A stretch of 36,364 bases of DNA from JABSQH01 sp039194665 (GTDB taxonomy: Bacteria; Actinomycetota; Acidimicrobiia; Acidimicrobiales; Ilumatobacteraceae). The stretch covers positions 1 through 36,364 of the forward strand of contig JBCCVW010000018.1 in NCBI GenBank assembly GCA_039194665.1, given 5' to 3'. Positions 24,906 through 33,328 of the stretch are shown here, piece by piece. Both the position numbers and the translations under genes were made by a program. Positions within the stretch are counted from its first letter, which is position 1; every line of letters begins with the position of its first letter. A model generated the notes under the pieces. The model was not told the DNA's origin and did not search any database. It saw only the letters and a program-made list of their open reading frames with translations.

Positions 24906-26018
24906 CTGGTCTTCGTTACGGTCGTCCTCCTCCGCCTGGGGATCCCGCTCCTCATCCCTCGGTTTCCGCTCCCGGCGATCATTGCGGCGTTGGTCATCGA
25001 CGCCGCCGACCAAACGATTTTCCAGCAGCTCACCGACCTCGACCTCGAGGGGTATCAGGGCTACGACAAGGCGCTCGACGTCTACTACTTGGCGATCGCC
25101 TACCTGGCGACGATCAGGAACTGGCGAGACCCCTTCGCCTACAAGGTCGCCGCATTCCTCTGGTACTACCGGCTCGTCGGGGTGGTGTTGTTCGAGCTCA
25201 CCGACACGCGTGCCTTGTTGCTCATCTTCCCCAACACGTTCGAGTACTTCTTCATCGCCTACGAAGCGGTGCGCACCCGTTGGAACCCGTTGCGGCTGTC
25301 TCGTCGAGCGGTGATCGGACTCGCCGCGTGCATCTGGATCTTCATCAAACTGCCCCAGGAATGGTGGATCCACGTCGCCCAGCTCGACTTCACCGACTTC
25401 ATGAAAGAGGATGTGCTGGGTGTCACCGTCGACACCAGCTGGGGCAACGCGCTCTCGCGGAACCTGTGGTTCGTGGCCCTCGTGGCCGTGCTCGCCGTGC
25501 TCGTCGTTGTCGCTGCACGGGCGATCCTCGATCGAGCGCCGGATGCCGATTGGTCGTTCACCGTCGACGTCGATGCGCACCTCCCGCCGCCAGACGCAAG
25601 TGGTGGCGTGCGCCCCGCGCCGATCGTCAGCTGGAACACCGTTGAGAAGGCCGCACTCATGGCGCTGTTGTGGATCATCTTCTCCGAGGTGATCCCGACG
25701 AGTGACCCCGCGGCGTGGCAGATCGCCGTGAGTGTTGCGGTGATCGTGCTCGCCAACGCGGCATTGACACAGTGGCTCGTTCAACGGTGGCAGCTCGACT
25801 GGTCCTCACTTGTGCGTCACTTCGTGTCGACGCTCGCGCTCAACCTGGTGCTCGTCGTCGGCTACCTCTTCCTGCTGCGGACGAGCGACAACCAAACGAA
25901 CGACGCCGCCACCGTGTTCTTCATCCTGCTGCTCACGTTGGTGGTGACCCTGTTCGACCGATTCCGACTCGTGCGCTCGGCACGTGCCGTAACCGAAGCG
26001 CAGTCACCGTCGCCGTAA
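24906..26018 (+). CDS. Multi-pass membrane protein, probable CTG start
   Basis: 370 residues if begun at the CTG at 24906. The first ATG/GTG/TTG in frame is a TTG at 24990, but the 28 codons before it read like the true N-terminal membrane segment (LVFVTVVLLRLGIPLLIPRF, then PLPAIIAALVIDAADQTIFQ). About seven to eight hydrophobic helices follow, including LIFPNTFEYFFIAYEAV, LWFVALVAVLAVLVVVAARA, ALMALLWIIFSEVIP and FFILLLTLVVTLFDRF. No family name is known to me. The aromatic-rich cytoplasmic and membrane-edge motifs (WYYRLVGVVLFELT) hint at a conserved actinobacterial integral membrane family. Confidence 0.82.
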   Translation: MVFVTVVLLRLGIPLLIPRFPLPAIIAALVIDAADQTIFQQLTDLDLEGYQGYDKALDVYYLAIAYLATIRNWRDPFAYKVAAFLWYYRLVGVVLFELTDTRALLLIFPNTFEYFFIAYEAVRTRWNPLRLSRRAVIGLAACIWIFIKLPQEWWIHVAQLDFTDFMKEDVLGVTVDTSWGNALSRNLWFVALVAVLAVLVVVAARAILDRAPDADWSFTVDVDAHLPPPDASGGVRPAPIVSWNTVEKAALMALLWIIFSEVIPTSDPAAWQIAVSVAVIVLANAALTQWLVQRWQLDWSSLVRHFVSTLALNLVLVVGYLFLLRTSDNQTNDAATVFFILLLTLVVTLFDRFRLVRSARAVTEAQSPSP

Positions 26019-26061
26019 CTCAACGCTTCGGCGGCAGATCGTCGGGCGCGGCGGTGGCGGG

Positions 26062-27309
26062 TCAGCGCGTTGCGGTGAGATGCACGTAGTCGTCGAGCTG
26101 ACCGATGTCGACGGCGAAGCCGGCGCTCCCGAACGCGGCATCCAGCTCGTGCACGTCGCGGCGACGTTCGACAACGCGCAGCGTCTGCCCGTCGACCTCT
26201 CGCGTCTCCACCGCCGGTTCCTGCTGCCACCATGCGCCCTCGGCGACGAACAGGCAGCCGCCTGGCCGGAGCACGTCGTGCAGTGTGGTGAGCAGCGCCG
26301 GGAGCACCTCATCAGGCACGTGCTCGATGAAGAAGAAGGCGACTGCGCAGTCCCACTGGCGCTCGGGTCGCCAATGCCAGAGATCAACCACCGCAAGGCT
26401 GACATCGGAACGGTCTGCGAACCGCTGGCGGGCTCGGTCGACCATCTCCGGTGACGCGTCGTATCCCCACAGTCGATCGACGCGGTCGATGATGTGCGCC
26501 GACCAGAAGCCAGTCCCGATGCCGAGTTCGACACAGTCGCCGCGCAGTGGCGCCCGATCGACGACAGCTTTCAGACCGGCGACGCTGGTTCGCCATCGGG
26601 CGTTCAGCTCCGGACCCCGGTCGTAGTCGCCGACGCAGTCGTAGACATCGTCGTACCAGGGCGCGCGCCGGCGGTAGTACTCGATCTGCTCTGTCCCGAC
26701 GGCGTCTCGCACGTCGACGTTGCCGAGGTCGATCTCGATCTTGCGCCGTACATGGCTGCTATGGCCGTCCGACGCTCGCCGAGCTTTGCGTGCGGTGAGT
26801 TGGAATCGATGGCTGGTGTACTCACGAGACACGAACGGAGGCGTGGCGAACGTGGCGGTCCCGTCGATATCGATCTGCTCCACAGCGAGGCCGGCCTCGC
26901 CGAGTTGCACCGTCAGCGTGTTCAGGTCGAAGCCGTACACGGGCTCGCCGGGCAATCCGGCGGCGCGCAATTCCGTCTCCAACGCCTCGACCTCGACCTC
27001 GTCGAGGGCGACACCGTCGATAACAACCAGCGTCCCGTTGTTGGCGAGCACGCGGGCAACCTCGTTGAGCGCGTCGTCGATGGGCGCGAGGTGATGGAGC
27101 ACCGCACGCATCGATATCGACTGCACTGCCCCGTCGCGGAATGGAACTGCCCGGGCATCAGCGCACACGACGGTCGTGTGTCCGGACTCTCGACGTGCGT
27201 TGCGAAGTGCGTCGATGTCGAGGTCGACGCCGATGGACTCCGATGCCGAATGCGCAACCGACGGGTGTGCGCCGCACCCGAGTTCAACATCCAATGAACG
27301 CAGCGCCAC
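26062..27309 (-). CDS. Two-domain SAM-dependent methyltransferase
   Basis: 415 residues with a GTG start. Two complete class I methyltransferase folds are fused. The first has VELGCGAHPSVAHSASESIG (from residue 8), VVCADARAVPFRDGAVQSIS and LANNGTLVVIDGV. The second has VELGIGTGFWSAHIIDRVDR, LWGYDASPEMV, FFFIEHVPDEV and VLRPGGCLFVAEGAWW. The linker (RRKIEIDLGNVDVRDAVGTE) contains IEYYRRRAPWYDDVYD, a usual start of the second domain. The two domains might act on different positions, or one may be regulatory. The gene is divergent from the VOC gene with a 73-bp spacer. Confidence 0.88.
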   Translation of the reverse strand: MALRSLDVELGCGAHPSVAHSASESIGVDLDIDALRNARRESGHTTVVCADARAVPFRDGAVQSISMRAVLHHLAPIDDALNEVARVLANNGTLVVIDGVALDEVEVEALETELRAAGLPGEPVYGFDLNTLTVQLGEAGLAVEQIDIDGTATFATPPFVSREYTSHRFQLTARKARRASDGHSSHVRRKIEIDLGNVDVRDAVGTEQIEYYRRRAPWYDDVYDCVGDYDRGPELNARWRTSVAGLKAVVDRAPLRGDCVELGIGTGFWSAHIIDRVDRLWGYDASPEMVDRARQRFADRSDVSLAVVDLWHWRPERQWDCAVAFFFIEHVPDEVLPALLTTLHDVLRPGGCLFVAEGAWWQQEPAVETREVDGQTLRVVERRRDVHELDAAFGSAGFAVDIGQLDDYVHLTATR

Positions 27310-27369
27310 CGCTACATGGTGACACCGCCGTCGGTCGATATCCCGCGCGACGTCGCGACGGGCGGTTCA

Positions 27370-27375
27370 TAGTGT
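27370..27375 (+). promoter_or_regulatory. -10 box of leaderless VOC transcript
   Basis: TAGTGT ends seven bases before the GTG start at 27383, so transcription should begin at or next to the start codon. Confidence 0.5.
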
Positions 27376-27382
27376 TGCCGAC

Positions 27383-28576
27383 GTGGAGGTTCGGTGGCTG
27401 ACCGCGTTCATCGATCGGCGTGCGGAGGCGGTCGAGTCGGCCGCCGGGTTCTGGTCCACCGTGACCGATTCGACGCTCTCACCGTGGCGCGGCGCTGACC
27501 ACGAGTTCGCGACATTCCAGCCGGTCGACGGCGACGCTCACCTACGGCTCCAACGACTCGCCGACGGCGTCAACGGCGTCCACCTCGATCTGCACGTCGA
27601 CGATGTGCGAACGGCGAGTGCACACGCCATTGCGTGTGGGGCTCGGCGGGTGCCAAACCCATCTGGCGTGGCCACGATGCGGTCGCCGGGCGGCCTGGCC
27701 TTCTGCATCGTCACGCACCGTGGCGAGTCCGTGTTCTCAGCCGGGCGCCGCATCGGCGATGTCGACTTCGTCGCCGACCAGTTGTGCATCGATGTCCCCG
27801 CAGCGCATTGGCCGGTCGAACGACAGTTCTGGGAGCGGCTCACCCGATGGCGGTTCGCTCGCTCGGCCGCGTACCCGGAGTTGGGCTGGCTCGCACCAGA
27901 CTGGCCGGCCGATCGACGCGCACTTCGGCTGATCATGCAGCGGACCGGTACCGAGGCCTCCTCCGTCGGGTGCCACGTCGACATCGCGGCGAGCGACGTG
28001 CCAGCCGTGGTGTCCCACCTCGCATCGATCGGCGCAACCGAAGTCGCAGCGCTCGAGGGATGGACGGTGATGCGTGACCCCGGCGGCGTCGAGTTCTGTG
28101 TGACGGGACGCGACCCCGCAACTGGCCGATCCACTTCCCGACCCCGGTGGGCCACCGATGATGATCTGGCCGCGGCATGGGCGCGCTTTGCGGCCGTGCT
28201 TCCTGACTACCGGCCACCCGTCGCGTACACCGTCTGCCGGCGCGACGCCGCCACGCAACTGACCTTTGGTCATCGCAATGCGCCGGGAGGTCAACACGTG
28301 CTCCCGGCTGCGGTGTTGAGCGTGGTCACCGAGCACTCGCACGGGAGTGCAACGTATGAACTGAGCCGCAGCGAGCTCGCGGAGGCGGTCCGCCTGCTCG
28401 AACCCGCCGAGGCAGCGCGCCACGTCGAGCATCCGAATCTGTGGTCGTGGCGCACCCTGCTCGCCGACGCAACGAGCGAGAGTCGATTCTGGGTTGTTTT
28501 CGTCGATGACCTCGACGATGACGTCACGTCGGCGGCAGACGCCTCGTTCCGCGCCCAGCTGCCGGCCGCGACGTAG
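27383..28576 (+). CDS. VOC/glyoxalase-like protein with two related domains
   Basis: 397 residues with a GTG start directly behind a -10 box. The first half shows two VOC-like units: AGFWSTVTDSTLSPWRGADH to MRSPGGLAFCIVT, and ERQFWERLTRWRFARS to MRDPGGVEFCVTG. The paired DPGG/SPGG-plus-FC ends are typical of glyoxalase-like domains, which use a metal or none. The last 120 residues (LPDYRPPVAYTVCRRDAATQ, LSRSELAEAVRLLEPAEA) are an extra domain I do not recognise. The substrate is unknown. Convergent with the GNAT gene, 16 bp apart. Confidence 0.8.
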   Translation: MEVRWLTAFIDRRAEAVESAAGFWSTVTDSTLSPWRGADHEFATFQPVDGDAHLRLQRLADGVNGVHLDLHVDDVRTASAHAIACGARRVPNPSGVATMRSPGGLAFCIVTHRGESVFSAGRRIGDVDFVADQLCIDVPAAHWPVERQFWERLTRWRFARSAAYPELGWLAPDWPADRRALRLIMQRTGTEASSVGCHVDIAASDVPAVVSHLASIGATEVAALEGWTVMRDPGGVEFCVTGRDPATGRSTSRPRWATDDDLAAAWARFAAVLPDYRPPVAYTVCRRDAATQLTFGHRNAPGGQHVLPAAVLSVVTEHSHGSATYELSRSELAEAVRLLEPAEAARHVEHPNLWSWRTLLADATSESRFWVVFVDDLDDDVTSAADASFRAQLPAAT

Positions 28577-28592
28577 CTCGCCCGCTGCGGCC

Positions 28593-29270
28593 TCAGCGTC
28601 GTGGCGCAGATCCGGGGGAATCGGGTTCGTCGATGCCGAGGGCTCGACGGCACTCGTCAGTTCCGCGAAGGTCGATGTCGTCACGCCGGCGTGCCTCCCA
28701 GTCTTCTCTCACGAGGCGCCACCGTTGGCCGAGCCGTGGCTCGCCCTGATGCGTGGCCCAGCTCACACCGTTGCGTCCATAACCCAGTCGTTCCGACACC
28801 AGGTTGGACCCGAGATTGTCGACGGCACCCTCACTGTGGGCCTCGCGCGCGCCCAGACCCTCGAACGCGAGATGCAGGATCGCGGCGCGCATCTCCGTCC
28901 CGATTCCTCGTCGGCGATACTCCGACGACACCCAAGACGTGGTCTCCACGCTTCCGAAGTCGTCGAAGTCGTGGCCGGTCAGATCCTGCTGGCCGACTGG
29001 CGAGCCATCGACGAACACCACGAACGCCAACCGCCAGAGGTCGGCGCGCACCGTTCCTCGGGCGCGCCAGATCGCGCGCATCCACAGCTGTACCCGTCGC
29101 TCTGGGTCGGGTTCGTAGAAGGGGCTCGGATCGTCCCACGGGGCTGGATCGGCTGTGGCCCCGCCAGCGGCAACCAATGGGGCGAGCGCTTCGATCCGCT
29201 CGTCGGTTGCGCCGCGTAGCTCGATCGTCGGCGTGATCACCTCGACGTTGAGGGGTGCGTAGGACGACAT
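28593..29270 (-). CDS. GNAT family N-acetyltransferase
   Basis: 225 residues; the ATG at 29270 lies seven bases after a TACCGT -10 box. The acetyl-CoA pyrophosphate loop is YRRRGIGTEM in SSEYRRRGIGTEMRAAILHL, preceded by the strand VETTSWVS and followed by GAREAHSEGAVDNLGSNLVS, the motif B region ending in a RLGY turn. This pattern is of the RimJ/RimL-like acetyltransferase group. The acceptor cannot be predicted. The C-terminal 30 residues are charged and probably disordered. Confidence 0.88.
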   Translation of the reverse strand: MSSYAPLNVEVITPTIELRGATDERIEALAPLVAAGGATADPAPWDDPSPFYEPDPERRVQLWMRAIWRARGTVRADLWRLAFVVFVDGSPVGQQDLTGHDFDDFGSVETTSWVSSEYRRRGIGTEMRAAILHLAFEGLGAREAHSEGAVDNLGSNLVSERLGYGRNGVSWATHQGEPRLGQRWRLVREDWEARRRDDIDLRGTDECRRALGIDEPDSPGSAPRR

Positions 29271-29277
29271 GACTCCG

Positions 29278-29283
29278 ACGGTA
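29278..29283 (-). promoter_or_regulatory. -10 box of leaderless GNAT transcript
   Basis: TACCGT on the minus strand ends seven bases before the ATG at 29270. Confidence 0.5.
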
Positions 29284-29347
29284 CGGGAGTGACTCGTCGC
29301 GCGGCCGAGAGGTAACGAGTGCCGTGTCGCGCCGTGCGACGACATTT

Positions 29348-31003
29348 CTACGACGCGGACGCGCCTGCGGTCTTCACGCCAGCGTGATCGGGGTCGAGCT
29401 GTTCGAGGAGTTGTGAGCACAGTCGCTGGGGGTCATCGCCGACGCCGAACACGTAGTGGTCGGGCCGAACCAGTACCGCAGTGGCGTCGCGTTTGGTGAG
29501 CCACCGTTTGATCGTGCCGGCGGCGTCGTTGAACTGATCGCCGATGCGCAGGATCTGTCCGTTGGCGTCGTGGCCGAAACGATCTGCCGTCGGTCCGTCG
29601 AAGTCCGTGGTGGTGATGAGCCCAAAGCGGGCATCGATCAGGTCGTCGATGCACCTCGGTGTGCCGTCGGGGTCGACTACCTCGCACCGCGGGAACGGAG
29701 CGCCAGCGCCCGTGCCGTCTCCGAGCAGGCCGTGTTCATACGGCGGCTTGCGCATCCCCTTCACGTGGAGGTACTTCGCAGCGAGCATCCAGTGGCGGGC
29801 GAGGAAGAAGATCGTGTTGCGCAGACGGATCTTCCATCGATTCGTCGTTTGAATCAGCCCGCCGTTGTGTACGGCCCCGCGGATCGTTGCGATGCATGCC
29901 GGCTTACGTTCCTCCTCGTATGTGTCGAGCAGTTGTGGTGACGCCCGGCCGGCGAGCACGAGGTCGAGCTTGAATGCCAGATTGGCCGCGTCGCGCATTC
30001 CCATGTTGAGCCCCTGCCCCGCAAACGGTGGAGTCTGATGTGCGGCGTCGCCGGCCACGAAGAGGCGGCCTCGGCGCCACCGCTCCGACGTGCCGGCGTA
30101 GAACCGGTATGGCGCCTGGCGCGTGATCGTGAACTTGCTTGGGTCGAAGTGGCGGGCGATCAGCTCGATCGAGTCGGCGGTGTAGTCGCGTTCGACGGCG
30201 GCGTCACGAAAGTCGGCCTTGCCGTCCAGCCGTAGTGCGTCGAAGCGCACGTGGCCGTGGAGCCCCTTGCACACGACCGCGGCAAGGTCCTCGTCGCACA
30301 CGAAGATGGCGCCCTCGGGGAGGGTGTCGTAGTAGTCGGGATCGGCGTCGGCGTCCACGACGAGCCAATCCTCGCTGAAGCCGAGGTCGACGCGCTCGGA
30401 GCCGATCGCCGTACGCACCATGCTGCGCCCGCCATCGCAGCCGATCAGGTAGTCGGCCGACAGCGTGAACTCGTCGCCACCGGAGCTGGCACGGACGACG
30501 GCGGTGGCCCGCTCGGTCCCGGTGGCCACTTCGATGACCTCGAAGCCCAACGCGAGATCGACGTCGGGGGACGCAACGAGGTCGTCGCGCAAGATCTCTT
30601 CCGCATGCGGCTGGTGGACGAGGTTCTGTGGGTAGAACTCGCCGTTGGTCATCGTGAACTGGGGGTCGATGGAATCGCCGAGCACGGACGGGCCGATGAG
30701 CACGCGCCCCTCCGGCGACACGAAGTCCAACTGGTAGCGGCAGATGCTGCCGCGGTCGTCGATGCGTTGGAGTGCGTCGAGGTCGTGGAGGATGCGCAGC
30801 GTCTCCTCGTCGAAACCCATCGCTCGTGGCACGGGGAACACCTCGGTGTCGCGGTCGAGAATCGCTACCGACCAACCCGCCCGGCCGAGGTAGTTGGCAA
30901 GGGTTGCGCCGACCGGGCCACAGCCCACGACGATCACGTCGTAGTGGGTGCGGCCGCGCTCCCATCCATTGCCGGTGGGTGCGGCAGCCTGCGTCGATGT
31001 CAT
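29348..31003 (-). CDS. FAD-dependent aromatic-type monooxygenase (MhpA-like)
   Basis: 551 residues. The ATG at 31003 follows a TTGGAGG ribosome-binding site five bases away. The FAD-binding GxGxxG is YDVIVVGCGPVGATLANYLG (residues 21-40), the DG motif is LIGCDGGRSMVRTAIG, and the flavin ribityl motif is LFVAGDAAHQTPPFAGQGLN near residue 316. Length and the C-terminal thioredoxin-like tail match class A flavoprotein hydroxylases such as 3-(3-hydroxyphenyl)propionate hydroxylase. They hydroxylate phenolic compounds using NAD(P)H and oxygen. The specific substrate is not shown, and no ring-cleavage genes follow. It is divergent from a TetR gene that probably controls it. Confidence 0.92.
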   Translation of the reverse strand: MTSTQAAAPTGNGWERGRTHYDVIVVGCGPVGATLANYLGRAGWSVAILDRDTEVFPVPRAMGFDEETLRILHDLDALQRIDDRGSICRYQLDFVSPEGRVLIGPSVLGDSIDPQFTMTNGEFYPQNLVHQPHAEEILRDDLVASPDVDLALGFEVIEVATGTERATAVVRASSGGDEFTLSADYLIGCDGGRSMVRTAIGSERVDLGFSEDWLVVDADADPDYYDTLPEGAIFVCDEDLAAVVCKGLHGHVRFDALRLDGKADFRDAAVERDYTADSIELIARHFDPSKFTITRQAPYRFYAGTSERWRRGRLFVAGDAAHQTPPFAGQGLNMGMRDAANLAFKLDLVLAGRASPQLLDTYEEERKPACIATIRGAVHNGGLIQTTNRWKIRLRNTIFFLARHWMLAAKYLHVKGMRKPPYEHGLLGDGTGAGAPFPRCEVVDPDGTPRCIDDLIDARFGLITTTDFDGPTADRFGHDANGQILRIGDQFNDAAGTIKRWLTKRDATAVLVRPDHYVFGVGDDPQRLCSQLLEQLDPDHAGVKTAGASAS

Positions 31004-31082
31004 GTGTGCCTCCAAGGTGGTCGCAGCCACGCATCCACCGTATGCCTTGTTTAGATACGTGCGTCTCACAAACTGTAGCAGA

Positions 31083-31102
31083 AGTGAGATTAGGGTCTCG
31101 CT
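31083..31102. promoter_or_regulatory. Probable TetR operator in the monooxygenase/TetR spacer
   Basis: AGTGAGA (31083-31089) and TCTCGCT (31096-31102) form an inverted repeat with one mismatch and a 6-bp centre. An extra TCTCAC (31064-31069) lies 14 bp upstream of the matching GTGAGA. The site overlaps a TAGAGT -10 box (31102-31107) for the TetR gene. Confidence 0.5.
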
Positions 31103-31119
31103 AGAGTGAGGAGGGTGAC

Positions 31120-31773
31120 GTGGGCCGAGTGGACAACGCGGCAGAGATGACGCAGGTCGAAGACACGCAGGGTTCGGATCCGCTGAGCGATGGCCGGTCG
31201 CAGCGGCGCTACGACAACGGCCAGCGCCTCTACGACGCGGCTGATGCGCTGTTTCGCTCCACGGACTACGACGACGTCAGCGTCGACGACATCTGCGCGG
31301 CCGCAGGGGTCGGTCGAGCAACGTTCTTTCGGATCTATGGCACGAAGGCCGGCCTGCTGCGCGAGCTGAACCGACGACTGGCGGCGGATGCAGCGGCGCG
31401 GCTCGATCCGCTCGATGACGCCACACTCGAGGTAGCGCTGGATGCGATCCGCTCAGCCGTGGTTGCGGCGTGGGGCGATGCCGGTCCCGGCCACTATCGG
31501 ATGGCGGCGGACTATCTCCGTCATCTACCGCTCGACGATCCGCACGGGGCGCATCCGGAGCTGTTGGAGATGGTGACCGAACGGGTGGAACGAGCCATTG
31601 CCAGTGGCGAGACCGGCAACGATCTTCCGGCCGACGTAACGGCGCGGAGTGCACTGGTCACGATGTTGATGCCGTTCGCCGAGGCGTTCAGCGGCGGCAC
31701 CGTCGACCTCGACGCAGTATCGCGAGTGTTGCTTCGTCGTTGGTGTGCCGGAGCACGGTCCGACCTCGGTTGA
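31120..31773 (+). CDS. TetR/AcrR family regulator
   Basis: 217 residues. The GTG at 31120 has GAGGAGGG four bases upstream; an internal ATG at 31147 is the alternative. The helix-turn-helix is RLYDAADALFRSTDYDDVSV plus ICAAAGVGRATFFRIYGTKA, located about residues 35-75 behind a disordered N-terminus. The C-terminal helices form the ligand pocket. It is divergent from the flavin monooxygenase with a shared palindrome between them, so it probably represses that gene until an aromatic ligand binds. Confidence 0.9.
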   Translation: MGRVDNAAEMTQVEDTQGSDPLSDGRSQRRYDNGQRLYDAADALFRSTDYDDVSVDDICAAAGVGRATFFRIYGTKAGLLRELNRRLAADAAARLDPLDDATLEVALDAIRSAVVAAWGDAGPGHYRMAADYLRHLPLDDPHGAHPELLEMVTERVERAIASGETGNDLPADVTARSALVTMLMPFAEAFSGGTVDLDAVSRVLLRRWCAGARSDLG

Positions 31774-31810
31774 GCGCGCATACGTCGCAGTGGTGCGCCA
31801 CTGCGACGTG

Positions 31811-33130
31811 TCAGCCGGGTGTGGCGGCCAATTGCTCGCGTGTCGACCAGGTCTGGCTTCCGCGCAGGAACGTGTGGACCACGCGCCCCCGCAGTTCGCG
31901 GCCGCGGAACGGGTTATTCGACGAGCGGGTCGCTAGCTCGGCGGGCTCGACGGTCCACGTCTCCTGTGGGTCGACGATCGCCAGGTTGGCGGGGGCACCC
32001 GCAACGAGCGGCCCGCCGTGGCCCCACTTGTCGAGGCCAGCGATGCGCGCTGGCCGCCAACTCAACGCGCCGATCACGGTCGACAACGTTGCGACGCCGG
32101 GCTCCACCAGTTCGGTGATCGCTGCGGCGAGCGATGTTTCGAGCCCGGTCATGCCGGGCGCAGCCTGGTCGACGGGCTGTGCCTTTCTTTCGTCGGGGTG
32201 CGGCGCATGGTCGGTCGCGATCGCCTCGATCGTGCCGTCAGCGAGCGCCGCGCGGAGCGCCTGCCGGTCGGCCGAGGAGCGCAGCGGGGGATTCATCTTG
32301 AACAGCGCGTCGCCGTCGACGAGCGCGTCTTCGGTGAACGCCAGGTGTTGCGGTGTGACCTCCGCGGTCACCGACACGCCACGCGCCCGCGCGTCGATGA
32401 TCAAGCCGATCGTGGCGGCGCACGACACGTGCAGGACGTGGTAGTGCGCGCCCGTCATCTCGGCCACGAGCAGATCACGTGCGACCACGATCGTCTCGGC
32501 TGCCGCGGGCCTGCCGCGTACGCCGAGTCGCGCCGAGATCGGCCCCTCGTTGATGTGCCCGCCTGCGATGAGCGCCTCGTCTTCACAGTGCTGACCGACG
32601 TAGGCGCCTGGTAGCTGAGCCACGCGCTCCATCACGTTGCGCACGATCGCCGAGTCCATCACTGCGGTTCCATCGTCGGTGAACAGTCGGGCGCCGGCCT
32701 CGTAGAGCACCTCGATGTCGGTCGGCCGATCGCCAGCGCGATCGACGCTCATCGCCGCCGACGACATCACATCGCAGTGTCCGATCGCGCGGGCGCGATC
32801 GTTGACGTAGCGCACGAGCTCGGGCGTATCGATGCACGGCGTGGTGTTCGGCATTGAGACCACGGCGGTCATGCCACCTTGGGCGGCGGCCGCCGTGCCG
32901 CTCTCGATGGTGTCGATGTGCCCGGAGCCTGGCTCGCGGAGGTGCGCCTGAAGGTCGATGAGGCCCGGGACGATCACGCATCCCCGCGCATCGACCACCT
33001 CATCGTCGGTCGCCGGCTCGATCGAGTCGGCCACCTCGACGATCGTGTCGCTGACGAGCCGGAGTTCGGCCCGTTGCCGCCCCCGCTCGTCGAGAACCTC
33101 TCCGCCGCGCAGCACCGTCGATCGCTCCAT
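31811..33130 (-). CDS. pyrC: Dihydroorotase paralogue with altered metal site, Zur-box controlled
   Basis: 439 residues; type I dihydroorotase (amidohydrolase superfamily, pyrimidine synthesis: carbamoyl-aspartate to dihydroorotate). The N-terminal metal motif reads LIDLQAHLREPG: Asp59, Gln61 and His63, where the family has Asp-x-His-x-His. Other active-site elements are kept: Arg65, SMPNTTP, FTDDG (Asp152/153), GQHCEDE (His181), HVLHVSC (His234) and ATDHAPH (Asp307). The enzyme thus probably lacks one zinc ligand. The ATG at 33130 lies six bases after a TACGGT -10 box, and a Zur-like box covers that promoter. Zur-controlled paralogues of zinc enzymes, including dihydroorotase, often accompany COG0523 genes, as here. 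Whether it is catalytic is untested; no other pyr gene is adjacent. Confidence 0.88.
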   Translation of the reverse strand: MERSTVLRGGEVLDERGRQRAELRLVSDTIVEVADSIEPATDDEVVDARGCVIVPGLIDLQAHLREPGSGHIDTIESGTAAAAQGGMTAVVSMPNTTPCIDTPELVRYVNDRARAIGHCDVMSSAAMSVDRAGDRPTDIEVLYEAGARLFTDDGTAVMDSAIVRNVMERVAQLPGAYVGQHCEDEALIAGGHINEGPISARLGVRGRPAAAETIVVARDLLVAEMTGAHYHVLHVSCAATIGLIIDARARGVSVTAEVTPQHLAFTEDALVDGDALFKMNPPLRSSADRQALRAALADGTIEAIATDHAPHPDERKAQPVDQAAPGMTGLETSLAAAITELVEPGVATLSTVIGALSWRPARIAGLDKWGHGGPLVAGAPANLAIVDPQETWTVEPAELATRSSNNPFRGRELRGRVVHTFLRGSQTWSTREQLAATPG

Positions 33131-33136
33131 GCCAGC

Positions 33137-33142
33137 ACCGTA
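33137..33142 (-). promoter_or_regulatory. -10 box of leaderless dihydroorotase transcript
   Basis: TACGGT on the minus strand ends six bases before the ATG at 33130. Confidence 0.5.
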
Positions 33143-33143
33143 A

Positions 33144-33158
33144 CGAGAATCACTCTCA
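33144..33158 (-). promoter_or_regulatory. Zur-like box at the dihydroorotase promoter
   Basis: TGAGAGTGATTCTCG on the minus strand matches the recalled Zur consensus TGAAAATGATTTTCA at 11 of 15 positions, with GAGA/TCTC arms in the right symmetry. It lies just upstream of the -10 box, where Zur with zinc would block transcription. Confidence 0.62.
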
Positions 33159-33328
33159 TTTCGCGGCATCGCGCCATCTCGATGCGGCTGCTCCCGCTCG
33201 CTTCGTCAGCTGGCTGTCCCAATCCGGGTGTAATGATTCGGCGTCCTCGTTCGTCAGCCTCAGTGAACGACAACCACCCACACGACACCCATCCGACCGA
33301 AAGCGGACGTGTCATAGAGGAGACAACC

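Noticed and set aside
26494..27297. 267-codon plus-strand frame opposite the two-domain methyltransferase
   Set aside because: Val/Arg/Asp-rich mirror translation with no domain; the opposite strand has two methyltransferase motifs.
33230..33244. AATGATT-containing possible third Zur box before the metallothionein
   Set aside because: Only the central seven bases match; both arms differ from the consensus.
32879..33328. 150-codon extension upstream of the metallothionein
   Set aside because: It runs antisense through the dihydroorotase start and the Zur-like box; GAGGAG before the ATG at 33329 marks the real start.
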